Shown one piece after another: positions 34,873-42,448 of a stretch of 64,000 nucleotides of DNA. Every line of letters begins with the position of its first letter. The first letter of the stretch is position 1. The notes under the pieces were generated by a model that made no database searches, had not been told where the DNA came from, and saw nothing but the letters and a program-made list of their open reading frames with translations. This stretch comes from Streptomyces cyaneogriseus subsp. noncyanogenus. GTDB taxonomy: Bacteria; Actinomycetota; Actinomycetes; Streptomycetales; Streptomycetaceae. Both the position numbers and the translations under genes were made by a program. The DNA lies in contig NZ_CP010849.1 of assembly GCF_000931445.1 (NCBI RefSeq), positions 2,418,001-2,482,000 on the forward strand, read 5' to 3'.

Positions 34873-35272
34873 GGTCTCAACCGGGTCGCGCTCCTTGCAT
34901 CGGCATTTCGCCGCACGGGGTCCGCACGGGGTCCTGGGCCGGGGGACGTAGGTCCCGGCGACCGCCCCCACGCCCTGCCTCCGCCCCTCTCCCGCCCTCC
35001 GCTGCCTCCTCCCGCCCCTCTTCCGCCCCCTTCCGGCCCCCTCCTGCCTCCGCCCGCCCCCTGCTGCCCCCCGCTGCCCCCTGCCGCCCCGGACCCTCCT
35101 GACCGATCATCAGATTTTCATGGAACGGTCAAGAATTCATTAGGGTGCCAAAGCAACGGAATAGTTGCCCCGGCGCACGGGGTTCACGCTGCACGTATCC
35201 CGCCGGCCTGTGTCGGCGGCCTGATCACGACCATCCGACCCAGCCGTCCCTTCCGGCCCGGAGGCCATGTAT
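34873..35272. other. 400-bp divergent intergenic region with pyrimidine tract and AT-rich promoter core
   Basis: No gene. From about 34975 to 35100 the plus strand is nearly all C and T, in runs such as CCCTC and GCCCCC, with few purines. Then 35100-35165 is AT-rich and likely the promoter core: TTCATG, 18 nt, TAGGGT would serve the plus-strand MFS gene. TGACCG and CGGTCA, 20 nt apart around 35100-35131, form an inverted repeat that could bind a regulator of both pumps. Confidence 0.5.
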
Positions 35273-37009
35273 ATGACGCTCACGACGACCGACCGGCCCG
35301 CCCGGCGAGCCGGCGCCGCCGTCGTCCCCGTGCTCGCCTTCGCGGGCATCGTGGTCGCGGTGATGCAGACCCTGCTCGTCCCGGTCGTCAAGGACCTTCC
35401 CCAGCTTCTGGACACCTCGCCCGGCAACGCCACCTGGGTACTGACCTCGACCCTGCTGTCGGGTGCCGTGGCCACCCCGATCATGGGCCGTCTCGGCGAC
35501 CTCTACGGCAAGCGGCGCATGCTGGTCCTCAGCCTGGCGGTGATGGTGGTCGGCGCGCTGGTCAGCGCCCTCACCAGCCAGCTCCTGACGATGATCGCCG
35601 GGCGTACGCTCCAGGGCTTCGCCATGGGCGCCATCCCGCTCGGCATCGGCCTGATGCGGGACATGCTGCCGCGCGAACGGCTCGGTTCGGCGATGGCGCT
35701 GATGAGCTCCTCGATCGGCGTCGGCGGCGGCCTGGCGCTGCCCGCCGCGGCGCTGGTGGCGCAGAACACCGACTGGCACGTCCTCTTCTACGGCGCGGCA
35801 GGTCTGGGCGCCGTGGCCATCGTCCTCACCCTGCTCGCCGTACCGGAGTCCCCGCTGCGCGCCCGGGGCTCCTTCGACCTGCCGGGCGCGCTCGGCCTCT
35901 CCGCGGGTCTGGTGCTGCTGTTGCTGCCGGTCACCAAGGGCAGCGACTGGGGCTGGGGGTCGGGCGCCACGCTCGGCCTGTTCGCCGCGGCCGTCGTGGT
36001 CCTGCTGCTGTGGGGCCTGATGGAGCTGCGCCTGGCCGCGCCCCTGGTCGACCTGCGCACCACCGCCCGCCGCGAGGTCCTGCTGACCAACCTCGCCTCC
36101 ATCATGGTCGGCGTCAGCTTCTACGTGGTCTCCCTCGTCCTGCCCCAGCTCCTCCAGCTCCCCTCCTCCACCGGCTACGGCCTCGGCCGGTCGATGGTGG
36201 TCGCGGGTCTGTGCGTGGCCCCGCTGGGCCTGACGATGATGTTCACGGCGCCCGTGTACGCCCGGCTGTCCGCCCGCTACGGCCCGCGCACCACCCTCAT
36301 CATCGGCCTGCTGGTCATCGCCCTCGGGTACGGCGGCGGCCTCGGCCTGATGGACGCCGCCTGGCAGACCGTCATCACCTCCGTGGTACTGGGCGCCGGC
36401 ATCGGCCTCGCCTACTCGTCCCTGCCGGCCCTGATCATCGGCGCGGTCCCGGCCTCCGAGACCGGCGCGGCCAACGGCCTGAACACCCTCATGCGGTCCA
36501 TCGGCACCTCGGTGTCGAGCGCCGTCATCGGCATGGTCCTGGCGAACACGGCGCACGACGCCGGCGGGGTCGCCGTCCCCGCCATGCACGGCTTCCGCGT
36601 CTCCTTCCTGATCGCGACCGCCGCCGTCGCCGTCGGCCTGGTCCTCGCCCTCTTCCTGCCCCGGCAGCGCCCGGCCGCCCGGCTCCGGTTGCGCGCGAGC
36701 AGCGAGGAGGACGCCAACGTGGCCGGCGCCGAGGAGGTGCTGCGCGGCTTCCGCGGCCGGGTGCTGGACGCCGCGGGGGCCCCGGTGGCCCGGGCCAAGG
36801 TGACCCTGATCGACCGTCACGGCCGCCAGGCGGGCGCCACCCTCTCCGCCGACGACGGCGCTTACACCCTCGCCGTCCCGGCCCGGGGCCCGTACGTCCT
36901 GGCCGCCCGCGCCGCCGGCCACGGCCCGCTCGCCCACGCGGCGACGCACACCGGCGACCGCCCGGTCGACCTCGACCTGTCCCTGCCGGGCGAGACCGTC
37001 TCCGCCTGA
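35273..37009 (+). CDS. MFS transporter with C-terminal carboxypeptidase-regulatory-like domain
   Basis: A 578-residue fusion. Residues 1-470 are a 14-helix DHA2-type transporter: PVLAFAGIVVAVMQTLLVPV, PIMGRLGDLYGKRRMLVLSL (motif A). After the last helix (LVLALFLPRQ) and a short linker, residues from about 488 form a small beta-sandwich: GFRGRVLDAAGAPVARAKVT, ATLSADDGAYTLAVPARGPY, the pattern of the carboxypeptidase D regulatory-like/transthyretin fold. This domain would lie in the cytoplasm if the N-terminus does. GGAGG is 8 nt before the ATG at 35273; the ATG at 35267 is too close to it. A hairpin follows the stop. Confidence 0.88.
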   Translation: MTLTTTDRPARRAGAAVVPVLAFAGIVVAVMQTLLVPVVKDLPQLLDTSPGNATWVLTSTLLSGAVATPIMGRLGDLYGKRRMLVLSLAVMVVGALVSALTSQLLTMIAGRTLQGFAMGAIPLGIGLMRDMLPRERLGSAMALMSSSIGVGGGLALPAAALVAQNTDWHVLFYGAAGLGAVAIVLTLLAVPESPLRARGSFDLPGALGLSAGLVLLLLPVTKGSDWGWGSGATLGLFAAAVVVLLLWGLMELRLAAPLVDLRTTARREVLLTNLASIMVGVSFYVVSLVLPQLLQLPSSTGYGLGRSMVVAGLCVAPLGLTMMFTAPVYARLSARYGPRTTLIIGLLVIALGYGGGLGLMDAAWQTVITSVVLGAGIGLAYSSLPALIIGAVPASETGAANGLNTLMRSIGTSVSSAVIGMVLANTAHDAGGVAVPAMHGFRVSFLIATAAVAVGLVLALFLPRQRPAARLRLRASSEEDANVAGAEEVLRGFRGRVLDAAGAPVARAKVTLIDRHGRQAGATLSADDGAYTLAVPARGPYVLAARAAGHGPLAHAATHTGDRPVDLDLSLPGETVSA

Positions 37010-37037
37010 CGGCACCGCCGCCGTACCGCCGTACCGT

Positions 37038-37070
37038 CGTACCCCCTGCCGCCCGCCGGCCGGGGGTACG
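37038..37070 (+). terminator. Hairpin after the MFS fusion gene
   Basis: CGTACCCCC (37038-37046) pairs exactly with GGGGGTACG (37062-37070) around a 15-nt loop, starting 28 nt after the stop codon. It has no T-run. Confidence 0.55.
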
Positions 37071-37175
37071 GCACCATAGGGGCGCCCACCACGCACGACA
37101 GCAGCCCCACGGCACACGCGCCACGGCACCCGCCGTACGGCGTGTCCGTACGCCTCTTCCGGAAAGGCAGGCCCC

Positions 37176-37826
37176 ATGCCCGCGGCGCCCGAGCCCGAGA
37201 TCCTGGCCGCGTTCGAGGCCGCCAAGGGATTCATGCCCCCGCACGAAGGGCTCGCGCTGTACGCGGCGGCCGTGGAGGCGGGCCGGCTCGGGCTGCCGCT
37301 GCTGGAGGTCGGCACGTACTGCGGCCGGTCCACGATCCTGCTGGCCGACGCGGCCCGCCGGGCCGGGGTCACCGCGCTCACCGTCGACCACCACCGCGGC
37401 AGCGAGGAGCAGCAGCCCGGCTGGGACTACCACGACCCGGCGACGGTCGACCCCGAGATCGGCCTGATGGACACGCTCCCCACCTTCCGCCGCACCCTGC
37501 ACCGCGCGGGCCTGGAGGACCACGTCGTGGCCCTCGTCGGCCGCTCGCCCCAGGTGGCCGCGGTCTGGAACACCCCCGTCGGCCTGGTCTTCGTCGACGG
37601 CGGGCACACCGACGAGCACGCGAGCGCCGACTACGAGGGCTGGGCCCCGCACCTGGCCGAGGGCGGGCTCCTCGCCATCCACGACGTCTTCCCCGACCCC
37701 CGGGACGAGTTCACGGGCCAGGCCCCCTACCGCGTCTACCTCAGGGCCCTGGCCTCCGGCGCCTTCACCGAGGTCTCGGCGACGGACTCGCTGCGGGTGC
37801 TGCGGCGGACCGGGGCGGGGATCTGA
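37176..37826 (+). CDS. Class I SAM-dependent methyltransferase (type 24)
   Basis: A 216-residue methyltransferase-like protein. Motif I is LLEVGTYCGRSTILLADAA (residues about 46-64), a variant in which GTYCGRS replaces GxGxG, as in the Methyltransf_24 group. ALTVDHHRGSEEQQ is the second strand, and GLVFVDGGHTDEHASADYEG provides the Asp-Gly-His motif that often binds metal. Substrate unknown. The ATG at 37176 has GGAAAGGCAG upstream. It stands alone between an MFS gene and an amidase gene. Confidence 0.85.
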   Translation: MPAAPEPEILAAFEAAKGFMPPHEGLALYAAAVEAGRLGLPLLEVGTYCGRSTILLADAARRAGVTALTVDHHRGSEEQQPGWDYHDPATVDPEIGLMDTLPTFRRTLHRAGLEDHVVALVGRSPQVAAVWNTPVGLVFVDGGHTDEHASADYEGWAPHLAEGGLLAIHDVFPDPRDEFTGQAPYRVYLRALASGAFTEVSATDSLRVLRRTGAGI

Positions 37827-37930
37827 GACCGCCGCGCCCCCGCCCGGGCGGCCGGGAGCGCCCGGTGGCCGGGATCACCCGCGTCACCCGGGCGGCCGTC
37901 GCGGACCCTTCGGGCGCCGGGGACGGCCGC

Positions 37931-37936
37931 TAGGGT
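37931..37936 (+). promoter_or_regulatory. -10 box of a probable leaderless amidase promoter
   Basis: TAGGGT is followed by exactly 7 nt before the GTG at 37944. This decides the start: the upstream GTG at 37935 overlaps the -10 box itself. Confidence 0.55.
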
Positions 37937-37943
37937 GGCGGAC

Positions 37944-38888
37944 GTGTCGTACACAGGACCGGACTTCGACCCTCCGCGGCCCCGCCGCTCCCCGCTGCGC
38001 CGCACCCTGACCGTGGCGCTGGCCGCGCTAATGCCGGGCGCGCTGCTCGGGTGGGGCGTGTACGCGGCCGTCGGCGGCCCGGGGGGCGGGGGCGGCGAGG
38101 AGCGGGCGGCGCCGGTGCCGTCCTCCAGCGCGCCCGCCGCCGGCGGGGACGACGCCAAGGAGCCCGCCGGAGGGGCCTCGTCGCCCGCCACCGCGTCGGC
38201 GCCCGCCGTCTCCGGGCCCCTGAAGGGGAAGGTCGTCGTCGTCGATCCGGGGCACAACCCGGGCAACTTCCGCTACCCGGACGAGATCAACCGCACGGTG
38301 GACGTCGGGACCCATCACAAGGAGTGCGACACGACGGGGACGTCCACCGACGCCGGGTACACCGAGGCGGCGTTCACGCTCGACGTGGCGCACCGGCTGC
38401 GCGACCTGCTGACGCGGCAGGGCGCCACGGTGAAGCTGACGCAGGACGGCGACCGGCCGTACGGGCCGTGCGTGGACGAGCGGGCGCGGATCGGCAACGA
38501 GGCGCGGGCGGACGCCGCGGTCTCGATCCACGCCGACGGCTCGGCCGCCGGGAACCGCGGCTTCCACGTCATCCTGCCCGGCGCGGTGCACGCGGGCGCC
38601 GCCGACACCCGCGCCATCGCCGGCCCCTCCCGCGACCTCGGCGAGCGCATCGCGGGGCGCTTCGTGCGGGTCACCGGCAGCGCGCCCGCCGACTACGTCG
38701 GCGGCGGCACCGGACTGGTCACGCGCACCGACCTCGGCGGTCTCAACCTCTCGAAGGTCCCCAAGGTGTTCATCGAGTGCGGCAACATGCGCGACGCCCA
38801 GGACGCCGCCCTGCTGACCAGCGGAGCCTGGCGGCAGAAGGCGGCCCAGGGCATCTCCGAGGGAATCGTGGGTTTCCTGCGCGGGTAG
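37944..38888 (+). CDS. N-acetylmuramoyl-L-alanine amidase (Amidase_3 type)
   Basis: A 314-residue cell-wall hydrolase that cuts the bond between muramic acid and L-alanine. An N-terminal anchor helix (about 20-45, LTVALAALMPGALLGWGVYA) is followed by a Gly/Ser/Ala linker and the zinc amidase domain from about residue 92: VVVVDPGHNPGN (His), TEAAFTLDVAHRL (Glu), AAVSIHADGSAAGN (His) and KVFIECGNMRDAQDA (catalytic Glu). It is likely anchored on the outer face. The GTG at 37944 fits a leaderless transcript; GTG at 37935 is the alternative and adds three residues. Confidence 0.9.
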   Translation: MSYTGPDFDPPRPRRSPLRRTLTVALAALMPGALLGWGVYAAVGGPGGGGGEERAAPVPSSSAPAAGGDDAKEPAGGASSPATASAPAVSGPLKGKVVVVDPGHNPGNFRYPDEINRTVDVGTHHKECDTTGTSTDAGYTEAAFTLDVAHRLRDLLTRQGATVKLTQDGDRPYGPCVDERARIGNEARADAAVSIHADGSAAGNRGFHVILPGAVHAGAADTRAIAGPSRDLGERIAGRFVRVTGSAPADYVGGGTGLVTRTDLGGLNLSKVPKVFIECGNMRDAQDAALLTSGAWRQKAAQGISEGIVGFLRG

Positions 38889-39049
38889 CGTCCGGGGTGC
38901 CGGTCCGGGCGGACACACCGATCCCCCGGACGATAGTGTCGTCCGTACGATGAGGGGCCACCCCCACGCTTCACACCCGGGCCTGACGGCGACACGGTGG
39001 CAGCGACGCCTCAACCGACGACGAGACGACGACCTACGAAGGACCTGAA

Positions 39050-39871
39050 GTGAATATCCGCTCCCTCACTCGAGGCGACGGCGTGGTGATCGGAGCAGCG
39101 GTGTTGCTGTTCATCGCGTCGTTCCTCGACCTCTACTCGCTCGACGGTGCTCCCGACAGCATCGAACTCCCCAGCCTGTGGGGCAGCGGGCCGGTCGTCC
39201 TCGGGGTCATCCTGGCGGGCCTCGTCGGCGCCGCGCTCGTCGTGGTGGCGCGCGGGCTGTCGCAGCCCCGGAAGGTGGCGGGTCTCGACCTCGGGCAGTT
39301 CGGTGCGGCCTTCGCCGTCTTCGCCGCCTGGAGCGCGCTCGGCAACGTCTTCGACCCGGCCGGCGGCACCAACAACGTGGGGGGCTCCGCCTCGGCCGGC
39401 CCGGACGCCGGCACCGGTCTGATCCTCGCGCTGATCGCCACGGTGATCATGGCCGTCGCGGCGATCGCCACCCCGCTGGTCCCCGCCCTCAAGGGCGCCC
39501 TCGTCCCGGCCCCGCGGCCGGCCGCGCCGCAGCCCTACGGCGCCCAGCCGCAGGGCGGTTACGGCTACCCGGGCGCGCAGCAGCAGCCGTACGGGGGCCA
39601 GCCGGGCCAGCCCGGACAGCAGCCGTACGGGGGCCAGCCGCAGCAGGCGGGCCAGCAGCCGCAGCCGGCCGCCGACTTCTCGCCGTTCTGGTTCGCCGTG
39701 CCGGTGCCGCGTCCGCTGTACGCGGAGGACGGCTCGCAGACGCCGATCGCCGAACTGGCGCCGGGCACCTGGTACCTGGCCGTCGAGCAGCGCGGTCCGG
39801 CGCTGGTCGCGCAGACCCAGGACGGCCGCCGCGGCGTGCTCCAGGACACCTCGGGGATCCAGCGCGGCTGA
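39050..39871 (+). CDS. DUF5336-like membrane protein with PYGGQ-rich linker
   Basis: A 273-residue protein. The first 150 residues have four hydrophobic segments (VIGAAVLLFIASFLDLYSL, GPVVLGVILAGLVGAALVVV, FGAAFAVFAAWSALG, LILALIATVIMAVAAIATPL), like the mycobacterial 34-kDa antigen/DUF5336 family. A Gln/Gly/Pro/Tyr-rich linker with QQPYGGQP repeats follows (about 160-205). The C-terminal 65 residues form a small domain SPFWFAVPVPRPLYAEDGSQ and ELAPGTWYLAVEQRG. The function is unknown; cell-envelope or growth roles are suggested for relatives. The GTG start has GAAGGA 6 nt upstream. A strong terminator follows. Confidence 0.85.
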   Translation: MNIRSLTRGDGVVIGAAVLLFIASFLDLYSLDGAPDSIELPSLWGSGPVVLGVILAGLVGAALVVVARGLSQPRKVAGLDLGQFGAAFAVFAAWSALGNVFDPAGGTNNVGGSASAGPDAGTGLILALIATVIMAVAAIATPLVPALKGALVPAPRPAAPQPYGAQPQGGYGYPGAQQQPYGGQPGQPGQQPYGGQPQQAGQQPQPAADFSPFWFAVPVPRPLYAEDGSQTPIAELAPGTWYLAVEQRGPALVAQTQDGRRGVLQDTSGIQRG

Positions 39872-39889
39872 CGGCCGCCACGGCGCCTC

Positions 39890-39931
39890 GCGCGCGGCCC
39901 TCGCCCTGCCGGGCGGGGGCCGCGCGCTTTT
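39890..39931 (+). terminator. Intrinsic terminator of the DUF5336-like gene
   Basis: The perfect 11-bp stem GCGCGCGGCCC / GGGCCGCGCGC (39890-39900 and 39917-39927) is followed by TTTT (39928-39931). Confidence 0.85.
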
Positions 39932-39959
39932 CCCTGCCCGTGGCCCGTTCCCGTTCTGG

Positions 39960-40187
39960 TCACAGGAAGATGGCGACCGGTTCGAGGGTCGGCTCGCCCG
40001 TCCCCCGGTTCCAGGTCTGCACCTTGCCCAGGCAGCGGGCCCGGAACTCCCCGTGCAGTACTCGGCGTTCTGGAACCCCTCGCGCACTCCGGCCGCCTCG
40101 CAGGTGATCCGCACCCGGGCGCGCGGCTCCCCGTCGCCGTAGGGGCGGTTCCTCGAAGGTGACGGATCTGGCGTCGGACGCCGGCAC
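39960..40187 (-). pseudogene. Small gene with two compensating frameshifts
   Basis: Codon use shows a coding region that changes frame twice. From the GTG at 40187, with GGAG 8 nt upstream, SDARSVTFE is read in one frame. From about 40149 to about 40054 the frame with GC-ending codons is shifted by one: NRPYGDGEPRARVRITCEAA then GVREGFQNAEYCT. From about 40052 to the stop at 39960 the first frame returns: GEFRARCLGKVQTWNRGTGE, PTLEPVAIFL. One extra base after GAG and one missing base in the Thr codon would restore a continuous protein of about 75 residues. It is either a real double frameshift or two sequence errors. I do not know the family; three Cys are visible. Confidence 0.65.
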
Positions 40188-40348
40188 TCCTGCCTCTCCA
40201 GGGGGCAGGACCCTCGGGGACGCCGTCGGACGCGGGCCGCCGGAAGGCTCAACTCCGGGCGAACGGGGGGCGAATGGCAGCCGGGCGGGGGTGCGGGGAG
40301 GTTCCCGGCCGCGGGTTTCACCGGTGCGGCGCGGGCAATCCGGGAGGT

Positions 40349-40642
40349 ATGTCCCCTCGATATCGCAACGGTGCGAGTCCGGCCGGCCGGTTCATCGCGG
40401 TCGTCGCCGACGTCATGGCGCTCATCCTGGGCCTGTGGATCCTGATGTACCTGCTGGACGCGAACCGCGGGAACGACCTCGTGCGGTTCGTCCACGACGC
40501 CGCCCGGTTCCTGGCCGGCTGGTCCCACGACCTGTTCACCTTCGACGCGGCCTGGGCGCGGGTGGTCTGCGGCTACGGTCTCGCGGCGGTGGTCTACCTG
40601 CTGGCCGGCCACGCCCTGGCGGGGCGGGTCCACCGGCACTGA
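40349..40642 (+). CDS. Small membrane protein, two helices
   Basis: A 97-residue protein. Helix 1 is FIAVVADVMALILGLWILMY and helix 2 VVCGYGLAAVVYLLAGHAL, separated by a polar segment LDANRGNDLVRFVHDAARFL. GGGAGG lies only one base from the ATG at 40349, which is too close for a normal ribosome site, but no better in-frame start exists. It converges on the toroid-protein gene with a 4-nt gap. The family is unknown. Confidence 0.7.
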   Translation: MSPRYRNGASPAGRFIAVVADVMALILGLWILMYLLDANRGNDLVRFVHDAARFLAGWSHDLFTFDAAWARVVCGYGLAAVVYLLAGHALAGRVHRH

Positions 40643-40646
40643 GCGG

Positions 40647-41717
40647 TCAGCCGCAGCAGTCCGGGTCCAGTCCGCTCGGCAGGCGGTCGCCGCCGAAGAC
40701 GGCGCAGGTGGCCTCGTGCCCGCCGAGCGCGGCGACCGCGAGGAGGAGGGAGCCGGCCGTCCAGGTGGTCAGCTCCCGCGGCCAGATCGCGTCGTCCTCG
40801 AAGACGTAGCCGGTCCAGTACAGGCCGCTGTCCGCGTCCCGCAGGTGCTGGATCGACTGGAGTATCTCCAGGGCGCGGTCGGATTCGCCCATCGCCCACA
40901 GCGCGAGGGCGAGTTCGGCCGACTCGCCGCCGGTGACCCACGGGTTGGGCACCACGCAGCGCACGCCGAGGCCGGGGACGACGAAGCGGTCCCAGCCCTC
41001 CTCGATGCGCGCCTTGGCCTCCGCTCCGGTCAGTGCGCCGCCCAGTACGGGGTAGTACCAGTCCATCGAGTAGCGGTCCTTGTCCAGGAACCGCTCCGGG
41101 TGGCGGCGGATCGCGTGGCGCAGCGCGCCGGCGGCCAGCTCCCAGTCGGGCTGGGGTTCTTCGCGCTGTTCGGCGATGGCGAGCGCGCAGCGCAGCGCGT
41201 GGTGGACGGAGGAGCAGCCGGTCAGCAGGGCGTCCGCCGCGGGCGTGCCGTCGTCGTCGCGCCGCCAGCCGATCTGCCCGCCGGGCCGCTGGAGCCGCAG
41301 CACCCACTCGACCGCCGCGTACACCACCGGCCACATGCGGTCCAGGAAGGTGTCGTCGCCGGTGGAGAGGTAGTGGTGCCAGACCCCTACGGCGACGTAG
41401 GCGACGAAGTTGGTCTCCCGGCCGCGGTCGGTGACCCGGTCGTGGGCGCCGTCGTGGTAGGCGGCGTACCAGGAGCCGTCCTCGTTCTGGTGGCGGGCCA
41501 GCCACGCGTACGCCCGCTCGGCGGCCTCGGGTTCGCCGGCCGCGTCCAGCGCCATGGCCGCCTCGGTGTGGTCCCACGGGTCGAGGTGGTGGCCGCGGAA
41601 CCACGGGATCGCGCCGTCCTCGCGCTGCGCGGCGAGGATGCCCCGCACGGTGTCGGCGGCCTGCGCGGCGGTGAGGACCCCGGGCAGGACCAGGTGTTCC
41701 GTCCGGGGTGTCGTCAC
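40647..41717 (-). CDS. Alpha/alpha-toroid protein (prenyltransferase/squalene cyclase-like or glycoside hydrolase-like)
   Basis: A 356-residue protein built of helical hairpins, with repeats such as QREDGAIPWFRGHHLDPWDH, HQNEDGSWYAAYHDG and RPGGQIGWRRDDDGTPAADA. The pattern fits the six-hairpin toroid used by terpene cyclases and several sugar hydrolases. No DxDD or QW cyclase motif is convincing, so catalysis is not shown. It is the third gene of a coupled unit: its GTG overlaps the stop of the methyltransferase gene (GTGA at 41717-41714). With a GT4 glycosyltransferase upstream, a role in making or trimming a glycoconjugate is likelier than terpene synthesis. Cys-Cys near the C-terminus (DPDCCG) is unexplained. 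Confidence 0.8.
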   Translation of the reverse strand: MTTPRTEHLVLPGVLTAAQAADTVRGILAAQREDGAIPWFRGHHLDPWDHTEAAMALDAAGEPEAAERAYAWLARHQNEDGSWYAAYHDGAHDRVTDRGRETNFVAYVAVGVWHHYLSTGDDTFLDRMWPVVYAAVEWVLRLQRPGGQIGWRRDDDGTPAADALLTGCSSVHHALRCALAIAEQREEPQPDWELAAGALRHAIRRHPERFLDKDRYSMDWYYPVLGGALTGAEAKARIEEGWDRFVVPGLGVRCVVPNPWVTGGESAELALALWAMGESDRALEILQSIQHLRDADSGLYWTGYVFEDDAIWPRELTTWTAGSLLLAVAALGGHEATCAVFGGDRLPSGLDPDCCG

Positions 41718-42448
41718 GCGGCGTCCACCCGGGGCAGGTGGGGCTTGGTCGCGTAGGCCACGAAGCTCTTGCCGATCAGCGGGTTCAGCGCCCGCTCGGC
41801 GACCCTGGTCGCCAGCGGCTTCTTCATGATGTCCCAGACCAGCAGCTTGTGGTACGCCCGCACCGGCAGCGCCTTGTCGTTGTCGACGCCGAAGGCGCAC
41901 TTGAGCCACCAGTACGGCGAGTGCAGGCCGTGGGCGTGGTGGGTGCCGTAGGGCCGCAGGCCGGCCTCGCGCATCCGGGCGAGCAGTTCGTCGGCCTTGT
42001 AGATGCGGATGTGGCCGCCCTCGACCTCGTGGTAGGCGTCGGACAGCGCCCAGCAGACCTTCTCGGGGCCGTAGCGCGGGACGGTGACCGCTATCCGCCC
42101 GCCCGGCTTGAGGACGCGGACCATCTCCGCGAGCACGCCCTTGTCGTCGGGGATGTGCTCCATCACCTCGGAGATGATGACGACGTCGAAGGACTCGTCG
42201 GGGAAGGGCAGTGCGAGCGCGTCGCCCTCCATGGCCGTGGCGGTGGCGCCCTCGGGGGCCTCGCCGGCCTCCTTCATCGCCGCGAACCACTTGGCGACCT
42301 CGCGGATCTCCTCGCCGTTGCGGTCCAGCGCGACGACCCGGGCGCCTCTGCGGTAGCACTCGAACGCGTGCCGGCCGGCCCCGCAGCCGAGGTCCAGGAC
42401 GCGGTCGCCCGGGGCGAGCGGGAACCGGGAGAAGTCGACGGTCAGCAC
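41714..42448 (-). CDS. Class I SAM-dependent methyltransferase
   Basis: A 244-residue methyltransferase of the UbiE/type-11 group. Motif I is VLDLGCGAGRHAFECYRRGA (residues about 17-36), the acidic end of strand 2 is VVALDRNGEE, motif II is FDVVIISEVMEHIPD, and motif III is VLKPGGRIAVTVPRYGPEK. The C-terminal part has WWLKCAFGVDNDKALPVRAY. The GTG at 42448 overlaps the glycosyltransferase stop by 7 nt, and its stop overlaps the start of the toroid gene, so the three are one translational unit. The substrate is probably the product of the GT4 enzyme. Confidence 0.9.
   Translation of the reverse strand: MLTVDFSRFPLAPGDRVLDLGCGAGRHAFECYRRGARVVALDRNGEEIREVAKWFAAMKEAGEAPEGATATAMEGDALALPFPDESFDVVIISEVMEHIPDDKGVLAEMVRVLKPGGRIAVTVPRYGPEKVCWALSDAYHEVEGGHIRIYKADELLARMREAGLRPYGTHHAHGLHSPYWWLKCAFGVDNDKALPVRAYHKLLVWDIMKKPLATRVAERALNPLIGKSFVAYATKPHLPRVDAA

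Noticed and set aside
40647..41717. Terpene cyclase assignment for the toroid protein
   Set aside because: No DxDD or proper QW motifs; the glycosyltransferase/methyltransferase context favours another use of the same fold.
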